DNA from: Styela clava
Taxonomy: Eukaryota > Chordata > Ascidiacea > Stolidobranchia > Styelidae
Length of the DNA stretch: 64,000 bases
Direction: 5' to 3'
NCBI RefSeq assembly: GCF_964204865.1
Contig: NC_135252.1
Span: 22,217,383-22,281,382 of the forward strand
The position numbers were made by a program, and so were the translations under genes. This document shows positions 42,601 through 54,650 of this stretch, piece by piece (positions within the stretch are counted from its first letter, which is position 1; each line of letters begins with the position of its first letter). The notes under the pieces are model-generated. The model saw only the letters and a list, made by a program, of their open reading frames with translations. It had not been told where the DNA came from and did no database searches.

Positions 42601-45600
42601 CCGATAAGTGCTACCTCGTCAATCTTTCAAAAAAAAAAAAAAATTTTATATATAATATTTTATAAAATATTTTATAATCGCTTTTTTAAATCAAACTAAA
42701 GTAACACATACAGACTCAGAATTTGACAAAAAATCAAGAACTCAAGTAAACTAGCAAAATGTAATGATATGGACACAGCATTTGCTATACATATCCAATA
42801 TTGACTAATAAATGACGATCTGAACTATCCTACCTCAGATTTATCAATATTAGCTTTTGCAAGAACATTCTCTACAGTTTTTAAAGTCTCATCAAATAAC
42901 TCGATATTCAGTTCTTCAAATTTCGTCCGAGTAACATGTCTGAAGAAATCCTTGTGTTTGAAAAGGCTGTCAATGATCAGTCTAAAATTCAAGATATGAT
43001 AAAGAAATATTTTTTAATTTCTTTTTATGGGAAGTTTATTAAACGGCTCAATCATAAATCATAGTAAGTGCTTACAGATATAAAGTATAAAATATAGTGT
43101 ATGTAGGACTTTTGAGTACAAAATTACTGATCATATAAGATCATTTATAAAAAAAAAATTTCTCACGGGGATTTCTGAGCGTGTGATAAATTCTTTTTTA
43201 CAATTTCACATTTTTCTCTCAGTTTGTCCATTGCTTTCTTGTCTGTGGTCATGTCTAGATCGTTTTCTTTGTTGAATTCTTCAGCAAAATAACTGACCAA
43301 ACGATCGGTCAGATCTTCGCCTACAAGATGGTAATAAAACATTATATTGGATTTTACTGTAAATTATCCGGTTAGTACTGATTATTTCAACTTCATTAAT
43401 TATTAAAATATAGAAGAACAAACTTAACAGTAAAGAGATATTAGAAAATTAAATAGAAACAATAATGAGAATTAGCACAAGAAAAAATGAGTGTGGCAAT
43501 AAAAGAAAATAGATAAGATATTTGAAAAATAAACCATTAAATTATGTTTGAGTACCTCCAAGATGCGTATTTCCGCCGGTAGATTTAACTTCATATATGT
43601 TGTTCCTTATTGACAGAACCGTAACGTCGAAGGTTCCCCCACCGAAGTCAAACACCAGTATGTTTTGAATGTCGACTCGCTAAATGATAATAGAATTTAT
43701 TGCCACTAACTGTAGTGTTTTTTTCGCTGTAATTGCATATCAATTGGTTTTGGACACGACAGTTTGTACATAGCTTTGAGACAATAAAACGGAAAATATT
43801 TGGAGTTCCCCAAATATTTATTATTAAAAAAATATTCTTTTATTGTGTAAGACTACTACATCTATATCATCTTAGAGGGGAACCTTTAATACTAAATTGA
43901 CAACTGGTATTAGTGTTATATTAACTTAATGAATTCGTAAAATTTAAAAATTTGTTTAATATCAAACTCAACATATAAATTATGGATATTTAAAGGCTCA
44001 GCTTCTACCATTGGAATATTGCACAAAACATTGTGCATTAGGAGAACAAACTACTATTCAAGTGCATGAATATGTGTCATTTGAAACTATTCACAGTTAG
44101 AGTATTATTGGGAGGCGTTGTGAAACTCAAAAAATCGTTATTTTAAATCAAAACCATGGCTCCAGAACTATAGGCTTATCTTGGTCATTGAAATTGCTGT
44201 ATTCGAGCAAAAGGATTCTCAAATTACAATGACTTTGGCTTGAAAAGTATCGATTTATTCACATTACAATACTTGCCTGGTTTTTCATCCCATATGCGAT
44301 TGCAGCTGCAGATGGTTCGTTTAGTAAGGCAATGACTTCAAGGCCTGCTAGTTTGCCAGCTTCAAGTGTCGCTTTACGCTGGGCAGAATTGAACTGAGCT
44401 GGAACCGTCACGACAGCTTTTTCAATTTTCTCTCCTAAGTAGTCCTCGGCGGATTTTTTCATTTCTTCAAGAAGATAGGCGCTCAGTTCTTCAGGAGAAA
44501 AATATTCCTTCTCGCCATCCCAATACTGACAAAACAAATGCGGGATCAATATTAATTAGCATGGGATTAGTAAATTCAACGCACGATAATTTTTTCCAAT
44601 CATAGTGGAACAAACATACTTGTGGCTTCTTATATGCACATTCGTGTTTGGATCTATGGCGTCTAACTCTTCATATATATAAAATAGTGACGGCGAGCTT
44701 CTTTTTGACTTAATTTTATATCTCGCACGACGACACTTAGTAAAAATGGAGACATTTTTTATTCCCTTTAAAACAGAGATGCGAAGTAAGAAAAGTTCAA
44801 ATTGACCTGTCTCGCGCCACTACAGGTTGTCGACTCCGACACTGACTCCGAGTTTAGAAAATTGCTACTCCAACTCTCGACTCCAGGTTGATGTAAACTT
44901 TTATTTTAACTGTCGTTTGTCGGATTTTTAATTTTATTTTGGTATTGAAATAATTGCAATGATAACAGGTTTTCAAAATGAGTCACAATTTATTATTGAT
45001 AAAATTTACTTTTCATTTGAACCTACCTACATGTGTTTTATATCTTTTTGTGGTATTTTGGAATATTACCTTATACCAGGTTGTACTGTAGCCCACTTCA
45101 TTCCTATGTCAAAGATAATTCTGAAATTGTATATATATAGGTTCATTAAAATTAATGGCCATACATTGTTTAATTTTATTTGTAAAATATCAAACTTCAC
45201 CGCAACCAACAGCTCAAAATTAACAGGATGTATCATGTCACTACTCGCCTCTATATTTGGTTTGTTGTCAATATTGATGACGTCAAAGCTCCAACGTTTC
45301 ATGTCTTCTTGCAATACAATGTCATGAAATCTGCATCCGATCATGCGTTTGATATCTTCAAATGAAAAATGATAATACAACTAGATAAATAACTACATAT
45401 TGCAGAAATGGGAATAAATTGACTGTTTTGCCTGGTATGAATTGTTACACTATAGTCTGCGTAAGAATAGAAACATCGCTAAACAGCGCAAAATTACATC
45501 GCGAAACGAGGAAATTTAATATATATTCAAATTATTGAAACTTGTGGTGTGCTCCCATTATGTTTTTGCCCGAAGATAAGCATAAAATGTTTAATCCAAA

Positions 45601-48600
45601 CTTAGTGTGTATAAGCGAGTATGTTGTATTATAGTCCGGCAAAAAAGGGGGCATTTTTGGCCCAAGTTTGATTTCAGACATAAAGTTTTTTTTATTTGTG
45701 ATTATTCATCTTGGGGTCATTGCCCATCATTTCTACATGGGTGTGGAGTTTGCCTTGAGCAATTTTTTTTACGGCTCGATATTTGTATTAGTGTTTTCTC
45801 GTCAAACCTGTGCATCATAATGACGCACAACCTGAACCATAACCTGTTACAACACTATGTTCAGGTTGTGCGCACTCTTGGTGCACAAACTACGCAAGCA
45901 CCAAATTTACTAGGAAATAAAATCAATAACTTTTAGGTATTCATTGAGAAATTTGTATTAGTGTTTTTCGTCAAACATGTGCATCATAATGACGCACAAC
46001 CTGAACCATAACCTGTTACAATACTATGTTCAAGTTGTGCGCAATCTTGGTGCACAAACTACGCAAGCACCAAATTTACTAGGAAATAAAATCAATAACT
46101 TTTAGGTATTTATTGAGATATTTGTATTAGTGTTTTTCGTCAAACATGTGCATCATAATGACGCACAACTTGAACCATAACCTGTTACAATACTATGTTC
46201 AAGTTGTGCGCAATCTTGGTGCACAAACTACGCAAGCACCAAATTTACTAGGAAATAAAACCAATAGCTTTTAGGTATTTGTTGAGCACAACTTTGTTCG
46301 CGACCCATATACAGTATATATGGAAATACTGTCGAAACATATGCGTAAAATAAAGAGTACTATTTCAAAATACCCGTTTTTGTTGCAATTAACAACACAA
46401 GCCTGCTAATGCAGTCGCCATTGGTTCAAGTGAATATACACCCGGTGGAGAACAGTCAATTATTTGTTAGCGAGAATTGTTATGCAGCGGGATGATCACG
46501 ACGACGCAGTAAAAGATAATGATATCACGAGAACAAGAATGAGAAAATTGCTACATTTTATAGTATATCCCTGGAAATGAATGTAGTTCATTCTTATGTT
46601 CCATGCCAATGTTTTTCAAACTGCCAAAGACTCTCAAAACTTTTGCTTCTTCTCTTCTATAAAATTCCCCTTTTTAAGAAAACCTGTCATAAACTAAAAG
46701 AGGCGACCGTACTTCTTTTGCCTGTTGTCATGCTGTCCCTGGAATTCTGCTACAACAAAAATTTCACGAAAACGAATTTTCAAATTTTATGGTTTTATTA
46801 ATATTTTCAACAATGAATGATATACGGGTGGTAAAATGCCGGGTAAATAAAAAGTTATTCCAACAACATGATCATGTTTTGCAGTTTACAACCAATATTT
46901 TGTATGTAACTTTGTTTGACAGAGCCCCAAGAGCTCTAACTACAAATATCAAAAATGTGAGGCCAAAAAAGTCACACTACAACATTGCCAAATGTGCTGT
47001 ATTTACGATAGATATCAGGTTTACCAAAGAGAATTACATGAAAATGTAAAAATAAAGATCAATTCAGCAATATCTACTTGGTGATATGCATATGTTTATG
47101 ATTTTATGTGTTTGTTTCGGAAGTTTAATAATAGAATTAATTGGAGTTGTTAGGGATGTTTTAAAAAAAGGTTGCATGGAAAAAAGGTTTTCACAAAATG
47201 TCAAGGTTTGATAGTAGTAGAGAAGTAGAAAAAATACTCCGATGTTTTTTTTTTCATTTGATAACCACGACACAGAACTTCCCCGATAAGTAAGAGGCAG
47301 AAATGCCAAGATGGGATTTCATCGAATTGCAAACCGATATTAGCAATTCTTATATATATTCGCGCATTCCCACCTGAACAGCGTGGAAAAGATTATACCC
47401 ATCTACACACTTTAAGAGCTATGTCAGATGAGCGTCATATTATCGAATATCAGTGAAGGAATAGGGCAATGGGAAAAGACATATAAGGCGGAACTTTCAG
47501 TAGTATGCAATTAAATAATCTTATTGTAGAATATATATTTAAAACATTTCGTCACGCCAACTGCAGTCCGAACCTTTTGTCTCTGGCTGAGCTTAGATAC
47601 CAATTAGCACTCATATAAACTGGTAAGACTGTAAGAGGCACGCGATGGAGCTGATACTAAGAGTATCCATTCCCCAGCTGTCATTTGAGTGGGTACTGCT
47701 GTTTTCATTGCAGATGTTACTGATCTTTTTGTATAAAGATTCACTGGCATCACAAATTTAAGGATGTTTGGAACCAACCAACCATATTACAAAACTTACT
47801 TTCAACACGCGGTTTGAATGAATGAAAAAGCTGAAACTAGTATTCTTTAGAACAGCATACAAATTCTATGGAATGGAACCATACACAAAATTCGTCAAAA
47901 ACCTATAGCTCAATAATCAAGTGGAATTTGATGCATGTGCGCAAAAACGTACAACCGAAGCACGCAGGAAACTGTGTGTGATGTACTAGTATTCAAAACG
48001 TTTGACTCAACTGTGTTGGCATAACAGGTGTACATCTCGGTTTCGCATACGCATACCTTCTATCTCCACAAGGATATATTAATTTTGCCAAATTCAATGC
48101 AGCACTGAAAGGTTGCGGTTCTCCCAAAAGAAAACACGTTACACATCTTTAGATACCAGTGGATGGTGTTACATGGCCTTGTTCGGAGTGAAAGACGAGG
48201 CCAATTATTCCAATCCAATTCAATTAATAAATATTTCCCAAGTCCCTAAGCTTAAACTAGGAAAACGAAAATGGCTAGATGCTGTCGATGGATCTTGGCT
48301 TGTATTAGTGAAATAAACTACCATTTATTCAACTGAAATTGAATTTCTGACATTGTAAAAAGATTCAATGTTACTATGTATGCAAAACTAAACCATGTAG
48401 TTATGAAATAATTATTTTTAACAAAAATGCGCTCCTGAAGTATTCGTACCAAAATGACGCACAACCTGAACATTGTATGTTTATCAGGTTAGGGTTCAGG
48501 TTGTGCGTCATCTTGGACCGAATACTTTAAATCCACTTAAAAAAATTGCTCAACATTATATACTCCACACCCACCTGGGTATCATTTTATTAAGGCCCGA

Positions 48601-49569
48601 TTCTGCCGGACTATTAGGCATTTTAATCTTTGTACCAAACATAACCTCAGAATGGTGTCATGAAGTAGGTATAGATACTATGTTTGCGAAGCCCCACATT
48701 TTTCGGTTTGGGATAGGCCGACGCAATTTAATTAATAATATTCGAGGTGCATGGTGAGAATAGAGTTTAAACCATTAATCTTCAACATGGGAATCTTGCA
48801 ACAAATTTGGTTCTAAAATGGTTTGTAACTTTTGTAATAATGCACTTAAAAAACTCACCGTAAATTGTATTATCAAGATTCATCGATGCTTGGTGTTTTG
48901 CGGCGTCTCCAACAATCACGCTGTTATCTTCTTCTCTATCAAATGCAACATATGATGGCGTCGTTCGGTTCCCTGCTTCATTGGCAATTACTTCAAGCTT
49001 AATTTAAACAAAGGTAATATTAATAAGTTAAAATTATAACACTTGTTAAAATCTTAAACACAAATTTATACACATAGTTCACGGTCTTATAATGCTCATT
49101 TGAATGTTATTGAATAGTTATGAACACTTGAAATTCTGTTTATGTGTATGATTGTACTCAAATGTTTAATAGAAAAAATAAACTATGCTCTGAAAAGCGA
49201 ATGATGCTCTGAATGAGCGGCCACTGAAAATGTTTTTTATAAAAGGTATAGCTTTTTACAACACGAATAAATATACATACCCAAATAATCAGGCGGAATT
49301 GGAACTATTTATTGTTTCGAAGCAAACTATGATATAAACTAAGATCAACTGCCAACTTTTAACAGATATATTTATAAATAAAAAAAGAATTTAACATTAA
49401 GTGACATAAATTTTGATTATAAAAATGCATAAGTCACGCGAATGAAAATAATTTAAAGTTTTGAATCATTCGACATCTCTATTCCTGATGCATATATACA
49501 TACCTGCCCATCTCTTACTGCGGCTACACAACAGTACGTGGTTCCGAGGTCTATCCCAATTGCCTTCAT
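39693..49569 (-). CDS. Divergent, intron-rich HSP70 family chaperone
   Basis: Twelve exons on the minus strand: 49504-49569, 48859-48997, 45249-45355, 44277-44525, 43556-43679, 43167-43320, 42834-42981, 42456-42623, 41874-42035, 41111-41338, 40699-40899 and 39693-39776; total 1,830 bases (609 aa). It starts [15 protein letters not shown], the first HSP70 ATPase signature with Cys for the usual Ser. Further landmarks in order are [52 protein letters not shown] (signature 2), [13 protein letters not shown] (signature 3), [11 protein letters not shown] (linker and substrate domain start), YEGERA and [12 protein letters not shown] helical lid follows. The protein stops at PSTNS with no Gly/Pro-rich region and no EEVD or KDEL, so it is shorter than inducible HSP70s and lacks the TPR co-chaperone tail. 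No leader, so presumably cytosolic. Two introns use GC donors. Intron 2 (3.5 kb) is enlarged by a transposon-like insert. Confidence 0.92.
41616..41801. mobile_element. Small element rich in TTGAACCC/ATTCGAACCC units
   Basis: In an intron of the HSP70 gene. The ends are inverted (TACATTTGAACC left, GGTTCAAATGTA right), with repeated GAACCC motifs between them. The 11-mer CGTATGACAAG flanks both sides (41605-41615 and 41802-41812), consistent with a target-site duplication. Class not identified. Confidence 0.55.
45781..46287 (+). repeat. Three tandem copies of a ~169-bp inverted-repeat unit
   Basis: Copies 45781-45950, 45951-46119 and 46120-46287 differ at only a few bases. Each contains GACGCACAACCTGAACC facing GTTCA(A/G)GTTGTGCGC, so each can form a long hairpin, with the same unique tail (CTACGCAAGCACC). 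Near-identity indicates recent amplification. Confidence 0.85.
48431..48536. mobile_element. Inverted-repeat element (ACCTGAACC family)
   Basis: The left arm CTCCTGAAGTATTCGTACC and ATGACGCACAACCTGAAC is mirrored by GGTTCAGGTTGTGCGTCATC and GGACCGAATACTT. Closely related to 2740-2849. Confidence 0.65.
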
Positions 49570-49700
49570 TTTTCTTAGAAGTCCGAGATTACTCGGATAA
49601 GGTGAAAATATTATCACAAAGTATAGGAATCTTAAATAATAAAAAAGAAGGGGAAATTTACTTGCATTGAAGTGTCACAATGACAGCCTATTTGTGTCTA
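49261..49700 (-). repeat. Segmental duplication, HSP70 copy (exon 1 and flanks)
   Basis: Aligns by eye with 56407-56870, in the same orientation. Shared strings include TTTCGAAGCAAACTAT, CTAAGATCAACTG and GTCACGCGAATGAAAA, plus the whole of exon 1. Both copies carry the first 22 codons and the splice donor. Confidence 0.75.
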
Positions 49701-49757
49701 ATGTGTAAAATTACCGAACAATTATTTCAAAGGGGTACGTGAGTACAATGTTTATAT

Positions 49758-49830
49758 CAGTTGTTCTCAACCTTTTTTGCATATTTTACCCTTTAAGCAA
49801 AGAAGATTACAATAATTACCCCCAATCGAG
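49758..49830 (+). mobile_element. hAT-type left terminus
   Basis: CAGTTGTTCTCAACCTTTTT resembles other hAT ends here; the same TTAACCTTTTTTGCAT run closes the window at 63975-64000. No right end was identified, so the extent is unknown. Confidence 0.4.
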
Positions 49831-49944
49831 CCATTGATGATCTAATATGAAAGTTCGTCAAGCAAAGTATAAATAGCTCTAACCACGAGACTACTCAAGA
49901 CTCCCTCCTTTTCCCCATCCTCTCCTCTGTAATGAGCTTCAGTT

Positions 49945-50105
49945 CGGCGTGAAAAAATGGGAGAGTGTTGAGGTAGGAGAGTGGCGGGGGGAAGGGAAGT
50001 GGTTGGGGATGAAAGATAGTGAGGGAAAATAGATTGGTGGAAGTGTCTAGTGGGTGGCAAAAAGAGTGAGGAAGGAGTAAGTGGGGGGTGGGGGGGTCAG
50101 GAAGC
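49945..50105 (+). other. Purine-rich, G-run tract upstream of HSP70
   Basis: About 160 bases of almost pure A/G on the + strand, with many runs of three or more G (GGCGGGGGGAAGGG; GGGGGGTGGGGGGG). It could form G-quadruplex or triplex structure. It lies 0.4-0.5 kb upstream of the HSP70 start codon. Regulatory meaning is speculative. Confidence 0.5.
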
Positions 50106-50994
50106 TGCATGAGTTCACATTCAGGAAAACAAAAACAATCAAATTTAATGCCACGCATGTCAGTCAGATTCGACATTGAAGCGGTTCCGTGCTTTAGATT
50201 TGATAGTAAGCAACGCAGAAAATCCGCACACGCACGGGTAAGACGTAGGAAAGAAAACAAGAAGCTTCAGGGCATCAATACCCAGACTTGGATAAGAACG
50301 TTGCATTTCAACTCAAAACTTTAACTCAAAACTCCTCGAGGATGAAAGTGCGAAATTGATCTCTAGCAAGTGAATCGTTTGTTCATTTTATAAATTCTTC
50401 TTGATTACTGCGGGGACATCCTTTACTACACATACAAAGAGATTTCTTGATAGTCTCAACAAAATGCTGTGGATTTCGGGGGTACATCGTTCGAATTCCT
50501 TCTACAGCGTTTTAGATGGCAGATGAGATTTTAAGTCCTGCTTTAAAAGTTGTTTCGAAATAATCTCCATTCGCATCAGTCAAGAGGGAAAACGATGTGA
50601 AATTATCGTTTATTACTCGTTGGCTAGGTGTTGTTTTGGTTTTGCGGGTTTAATTGTACTGTTTGAAAAGGTTTTATTGCACAAAACAAACTGGGAATAT
50701 GACTACCATCCCGAATAAGATACGTAAACCCAAAATCTATATAATCGTTTTGACACTTTCTTTTTTTTCGTGACATTCTGTTCCAACAAATTCAAGTGTG
50801 CTACTTTGGTGACTAAATTTAATGTAATGGTTGAAATAACAAAGAAGTCGGCGTATTTAGGTTTTGTTTTCAATATCGGTTAAAATATAGGCCTACTGAT
50901 AATAATAGGCTAATACTAATTTCTCACAACTTTCCAATAACACAACGCTCCTTGCAACAAAACAAGCAAACAGATGTGATTTTTGTTTACCATA
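50106..50994. other. Intergenic, no gene seen
   Basis: Upstream of the HSP70 gene. Nothing recognised beyond short frames without splice context. Confidence 0.5.
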
Positions 50995-51593
50995 GCTTGC
51001 TTTAATGCGATTAACCTCAATTCAATTTCAGCAATAAATACAGTAAAGAGTTCCAATGTAATATTTGTTCGTTTGGCGAAATCAATACCTCCAGAACGAT
51101 CCATAATCTATGACTGCTGCATTGTAATAACTGTATACGCTGATAGCTGTATATACTATGACAATGTCAATTAATCAGAAGTCTAAAATAACAAAGCATA
51201 TTGATAATGTCAATATCAAACAAGACTGAATATTATAATTCTACAAGCAACAGCGCTTTATGCAAAACTGCAACTTTTCATATGCTTACACCATGCTTTA
51301 ACATTTATATCATACGTATATTGCGAAGACGTTCTAACCCTTAAAAACTTGCCATACAGTTTGATCCAAAACGATACGGCTGACTTATCGTCATATACTG
51401 TGACAATGTTCACTTCCTCAATGGTTGCGTAGGATTGAATAATATAATTTCCACAACGAATACAGAGCTTAAATTTCTCCATTGTGTACTGCCGTGATAA
51501 AACGTATCACATATATTTTTAACAGCGGTGAAGCGGTCTCGTTAGCCAGAATTAAATCCACGCATATACACCAAAGTATATTGTTCAAAAGTA

Positions 51594-51799
51594 CAGGGTG
51601 TTCAAAAAGTTCCAACCGATTTCATAGCAATACCAATTTCAAATTTGAATAAATTTTGTTGTATGATAAATGGGGACTACAGCATTCAACATCTATAACT
51701 TCCAATTAGAAACAGGTTGACGATAAATCTTCTTTAAAATTAAAAAAAAAAATTGATAATAAAGATTTTATAACCAGGCGAAACTTTTCGGACACCCTG
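51594..51799. mobile_element. mariner/Tc1-type MITE with TA target site
   Basis: 206 bp. The ends are CAGGGTGTTCAAAAAGTTCC and, inverted, CAGGGTGTCCGAAAAGTTTC. TA lies on each side (51592-51593, 51800-51801), as for Tc1/mariner insertion. The duplicated copy at 63185-63930 has the uninterrupted sequence AAGTATAAC at this point, which is the empty site. Confidence 0.85.
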
Positions 51800-51810
51800 T
51801 ATAACTCAAC

Positions 51811-52826
51811 CCGGGGTTCGCGAACCCTCAGGGGTTCACAAGAAGATTTCCATGGGTACTTGGATGGAAGTTGAATTTTCATGTGTTGCTACTTTTTACT
51901 ATCAAAGGAAAATGCGTGCCGATTAAAATTCAGCGTATATTATTTTTCTGATCTTTGGTTGTTGTGACCAAACAATGTGAAAACCACAGCTATGCAGCCA
52001 AACTGTGAAATCTCATAAGTCAATGTGCTGTTTGCTGCTCGAATTGAGAAACCTATTCGCAATAAACAGAGACAGTCTTCACACTAATGATCAGTATAAA
52101 TGAAATGAATACTTTTGTCACTATCCTTAAAACAGTGGTTTACAACCTTTCAGGCGGACGGATAAAATTAAATAAAATGTACTCGCGGACCGGCAAAAAA
52201 TCGAAATGAGTGGAACAGAAAATAATAACATATATTTGCGCATTGTAATGCAATGTTGGACACTCACTATGTTTCTTGATAAAAAAGTCTGGACGCTTGA
52301 AAATATTTCACATGAATAAAAACAAATAATGCGCATTCCAAAAATTGAAAAGAGTGGATCAAACGTTGTCCAGAAGAAGACCTATTCTCCTCGGTATTGT
52401 TAATAAATATCAAAATGCTTTGTTGGCAAACTGATCTTATATTAATCCCTCTGCAGTTAATTAATTACATTAAGATGACAAAGTAGTCGGTAACTTGGCA
52501 CCGGGATCACAATCTTGCTGTGCATCACCTGGAAAAGATCTCTGCGGCCCATGCTTTTATTGCGCGTCTCATGACCACCTGCAGGGTCGCAACAAGCGAA
52601 TGAGACGACTGAAAAATAACAAAATTTCTCGCGGACCGACAAAAAAGCTTCCGGCGCCATTGCCGGTTTGCGGACCAGCGGTTGTAAACCACTGTTTTAA
52701 AACACAGTTTAAAAATTGTTAGTTAACATGTTACAACTTTGTTTGGTGTCTGATTACTGGGGGTTCGGGTTGAATATTCCATGACTCAGGGGTACTTAGC
52801 AGGATAATGGTCGAAAACCCTTGATG
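51811..52826. mobile_element. Probable hAT-type element carrying a nested one
   Basis: The left end CGGGGTTCGCGAACCCTCAG and right end (inverted) CAAGGGTTTTCGACC enclose the better-defined element at 52133-52694. Absent from the duplicate copy at 63.8 kb, which supports insertion. Exact ends and target duplication are unclear. Confidence 0.45.
52133..52694. mobile_element. hAT-type MITE, 562 bp
   Basis: CAGTGGTTTACAACC at the left is the exact inverse of GGTTGTAAACCACTG at the right. GCGGACCGGCAAAAAA-like blocks lie inside both ends. Flanks CCTTAAAA and TTTTAAAA agree at 6 of 8 positions. Non-coding. Confidence 0.75.
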
Positions 52827-53191
52827 CAGAGGATAAATAAATTGCACTGCAGCCGCAAGGTGACAATAAAAATTTCTTACAACGATGAAGACACCGTTTA
52901 CTTCATTGCTTGCCGTTGCTTTATATTATATTCCTGTTATGTTTCCTCAAAAATATGCTGATCAAATAAATGCAAATACCGTAAAATCACGGCAAAAAAT
53001 TTAACGGTTTGGAAGAACAATTTTAAGTGCTCCAAAATCAAATGTTTGACTTGCTTAGAAAAGCTAAACAACAAAAATAAAGGTCTTTTTATATTTTGGT
53101 AAATAAAAACTCATGAAAAAAAACTTTTTCAACGTGTACATTCTTGCTCATCGATTTTGAAATCTGTTGACGTCGAAAGGTTCACGAGTAT

Positions 53192-53426
53192 GGTGGCCCA
53201 TCGTTGTCACTCGTAAAATTGAAAAAAAAAATAAATAAAAAACTGAAAATAAAAAGTTGTGAAAGAACATAAAAATAAATGAAAAAAAAATTAAAAATAA
53301 GAACGAAAAAAAAACGGAAAAAAAAGTAAAAAAAAAATAAATTAAAAAAAAATAAAATAAAAATTGAATAAAAAGAAAACAAAGAAGTTGACAACGATGG
53401 TCCGCCTCGTGGCCCATCGTTGTCAC
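53192..53426. repeat. Direct repeats around an A-rich tract
   Basis: GTGGCCCATCGTTGTCAC occurs at 53193-53210 and 53409-53426, with ACAACGATGGTCCGCC between. The roughly 170 bases between them (53217-53390) are A-rich simple sequence. Open frames across it on the minus strand (Phe-rich) are composition artefacts. Confidence 0.65.
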
Positions 53427-53529
53427 GCGTTTTTATTTTTAGAAAATTTGCTTCTGCTTGGGACCAACGTTGTCACCTACGCGCACAAATGTGTTCCCTG
53501 GGTTTCCAACTCACTACTGATTTTCTTGA

Positions 53530-54360
53530 GCAATATTCAATATGAAAATGTTCTATAAATTCTCCATGCTACAAGTTCAACAAGAAGTAATATATTTATA
53601 ATAATGATAAGATAATATAGAATTGAATACGAAAATTCGGGAAATTTGTTTTTACGTGTAGAAGGTAATTTAATTGGAGAATGCTGCTTAACTACTCAGT
53701 TGTCTGGACACTCGCGATGCCGGTACCGTACCGTCTTACCAAATACCGATAGTCGGTTATAGTCGCGCTTTGCTTCTGACCGTACCGGTAGCCATGCAAT
53801 CACTCATGAAAGAATGGGAGATACGGATAGTCTCGTAGAATATAGACTACTGAAACACTCTCTGCGCCTGCCTCATACCGTACAGCCGTAACGTAACGTA
53901 CAGCCGGAAAATCTTTGCGGACTACTTGTGCGTTAATTGTAAACCCGAACTCTGAAGCAATAAAATCAAAAACCGCAGAATTTCACCGAAGTCAGTTTAT
54001 AATCCACATTTATAAATTTCAATGAGAACCATAGGGAGGGTGCTCTATCATTGAGACATCGAGAACTGCTCGCTCTGGCAAACTCGGAATATATTATGCG
54101 ATCACTGGCGACGATTCGCTGAGAAAAATTATAGATAGGAATTGACAGCTAAAAAATAAATTCATTCTGCTCATTATCTGTCGTATCGGTTTTGATTGTC
54201 CTTATCGCCTTCGTAAAATTAACAAATTAACAGTACCTTTATGGCTGGCTCCTGGATTCGCTGTCTTTTCTCTGTTTGTATTTTTCTATCGAGTATATGT
54301 TATTTTTGCCTCAAAACAAAACCTCTGAAATGTTGTTACTGCGTATCCGTTGAAATCTGA
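53530..54360. other. Intergenic, no gene seen
   Basis: Contains clusters of CGGTACCGTACCG-like short palindromes (53720-53800) but no recognisable gene or complete element. Confidence 0.4.
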
Positions 54361-54367
54361 TAAAATT

Positions 54368-54472
54368 CCTAATGGTATTTCATATTCACCTAATGATATT
54401 TCATATTCATTAGATGGTAGTTCATATTCACCTAATGGTATTTCATAGTCACTTAAAGGTATTTCATATTCA
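54368..54472 (+). repeat. 21-bp tandem repeat, five copies
   Basis: Units follow the pattern CCTAATGGTATTTCATATTCA with 0-5 differences. Because the unit is a multiple of three it keeps a short frame open; no gene is implied. Confidence 0.8.
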
Positions 54473-54650
54473 AATTAACTCATCCGCGTGGAAAATTTTA
54501 AAATGTTACGTTTTTGTTATTTGTATTGGTGATTCGAATTTTTTCAAATTACCAACTAAAAAGATGTGCAACTTATGTTTGATTCGGCGCGTTTGCTGTT
54601 CGAATATTTTAACCAGCCATAATCGCTAATTATTGACTCGCTTAATTTTG

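Larger units (their letters stand above)
45631..48615. mobile_element. 3-kb inverted-repeat element in HSP70 intron 2
   Basis: The left arm 45631-45775 and the reverse complement of 48537-48615 share ATAGTCCGGCA, GGGTGTGGAGT and TTGAGCAATTTTTTT in the same order. Directly inside each arm lies an ACCTGAACC-type inverted unit, in triplicate on the left (45781-46287) and single on the right (48431-48536). The interior has only short frames (46577-46801, 46789-47049, 48113-48316) with no domain I recognise. It is probably a non-autonomous foldback-like or decayed DNA transposon. No clear target-site duplication. Confidence 0.55.
50995..52960 (+). repeat. Segmental duplication, copy 1 (interrupted by transposons)
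   Basis: 50995-51593 aligns closely with 63185-63778, and 52829-52960 with 63809-63930. Shared strings include TCAATTAATCAGAAGTCTAA, ACAAAGCATATTGATAATGT and CACTGCAGCCGCAAGGT. The extra sequence here (51594-52826) is transposon insertions absent from the other copy. Confidence 0.8.

Noticed and set aside
45066..45248. Extension of HSP70 exon 3 to the end of its open frame
   Set aside because: Residues after PNIE no longer resemble HSP70; the GC donor at 45248 joins to [13 protein letters not shown], which does.
46577..47049. Frames inside the intronic 3-kb element
   Set aside because: No transposase motif (DDE, RNase H-like, Rep or helicase) could be recognised; short and overlapping.
53148..53426. 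Phe/Leu-rich minus-strand frames
   Set aside because: Produced by the A-rich simple sequence between two direct repeats.
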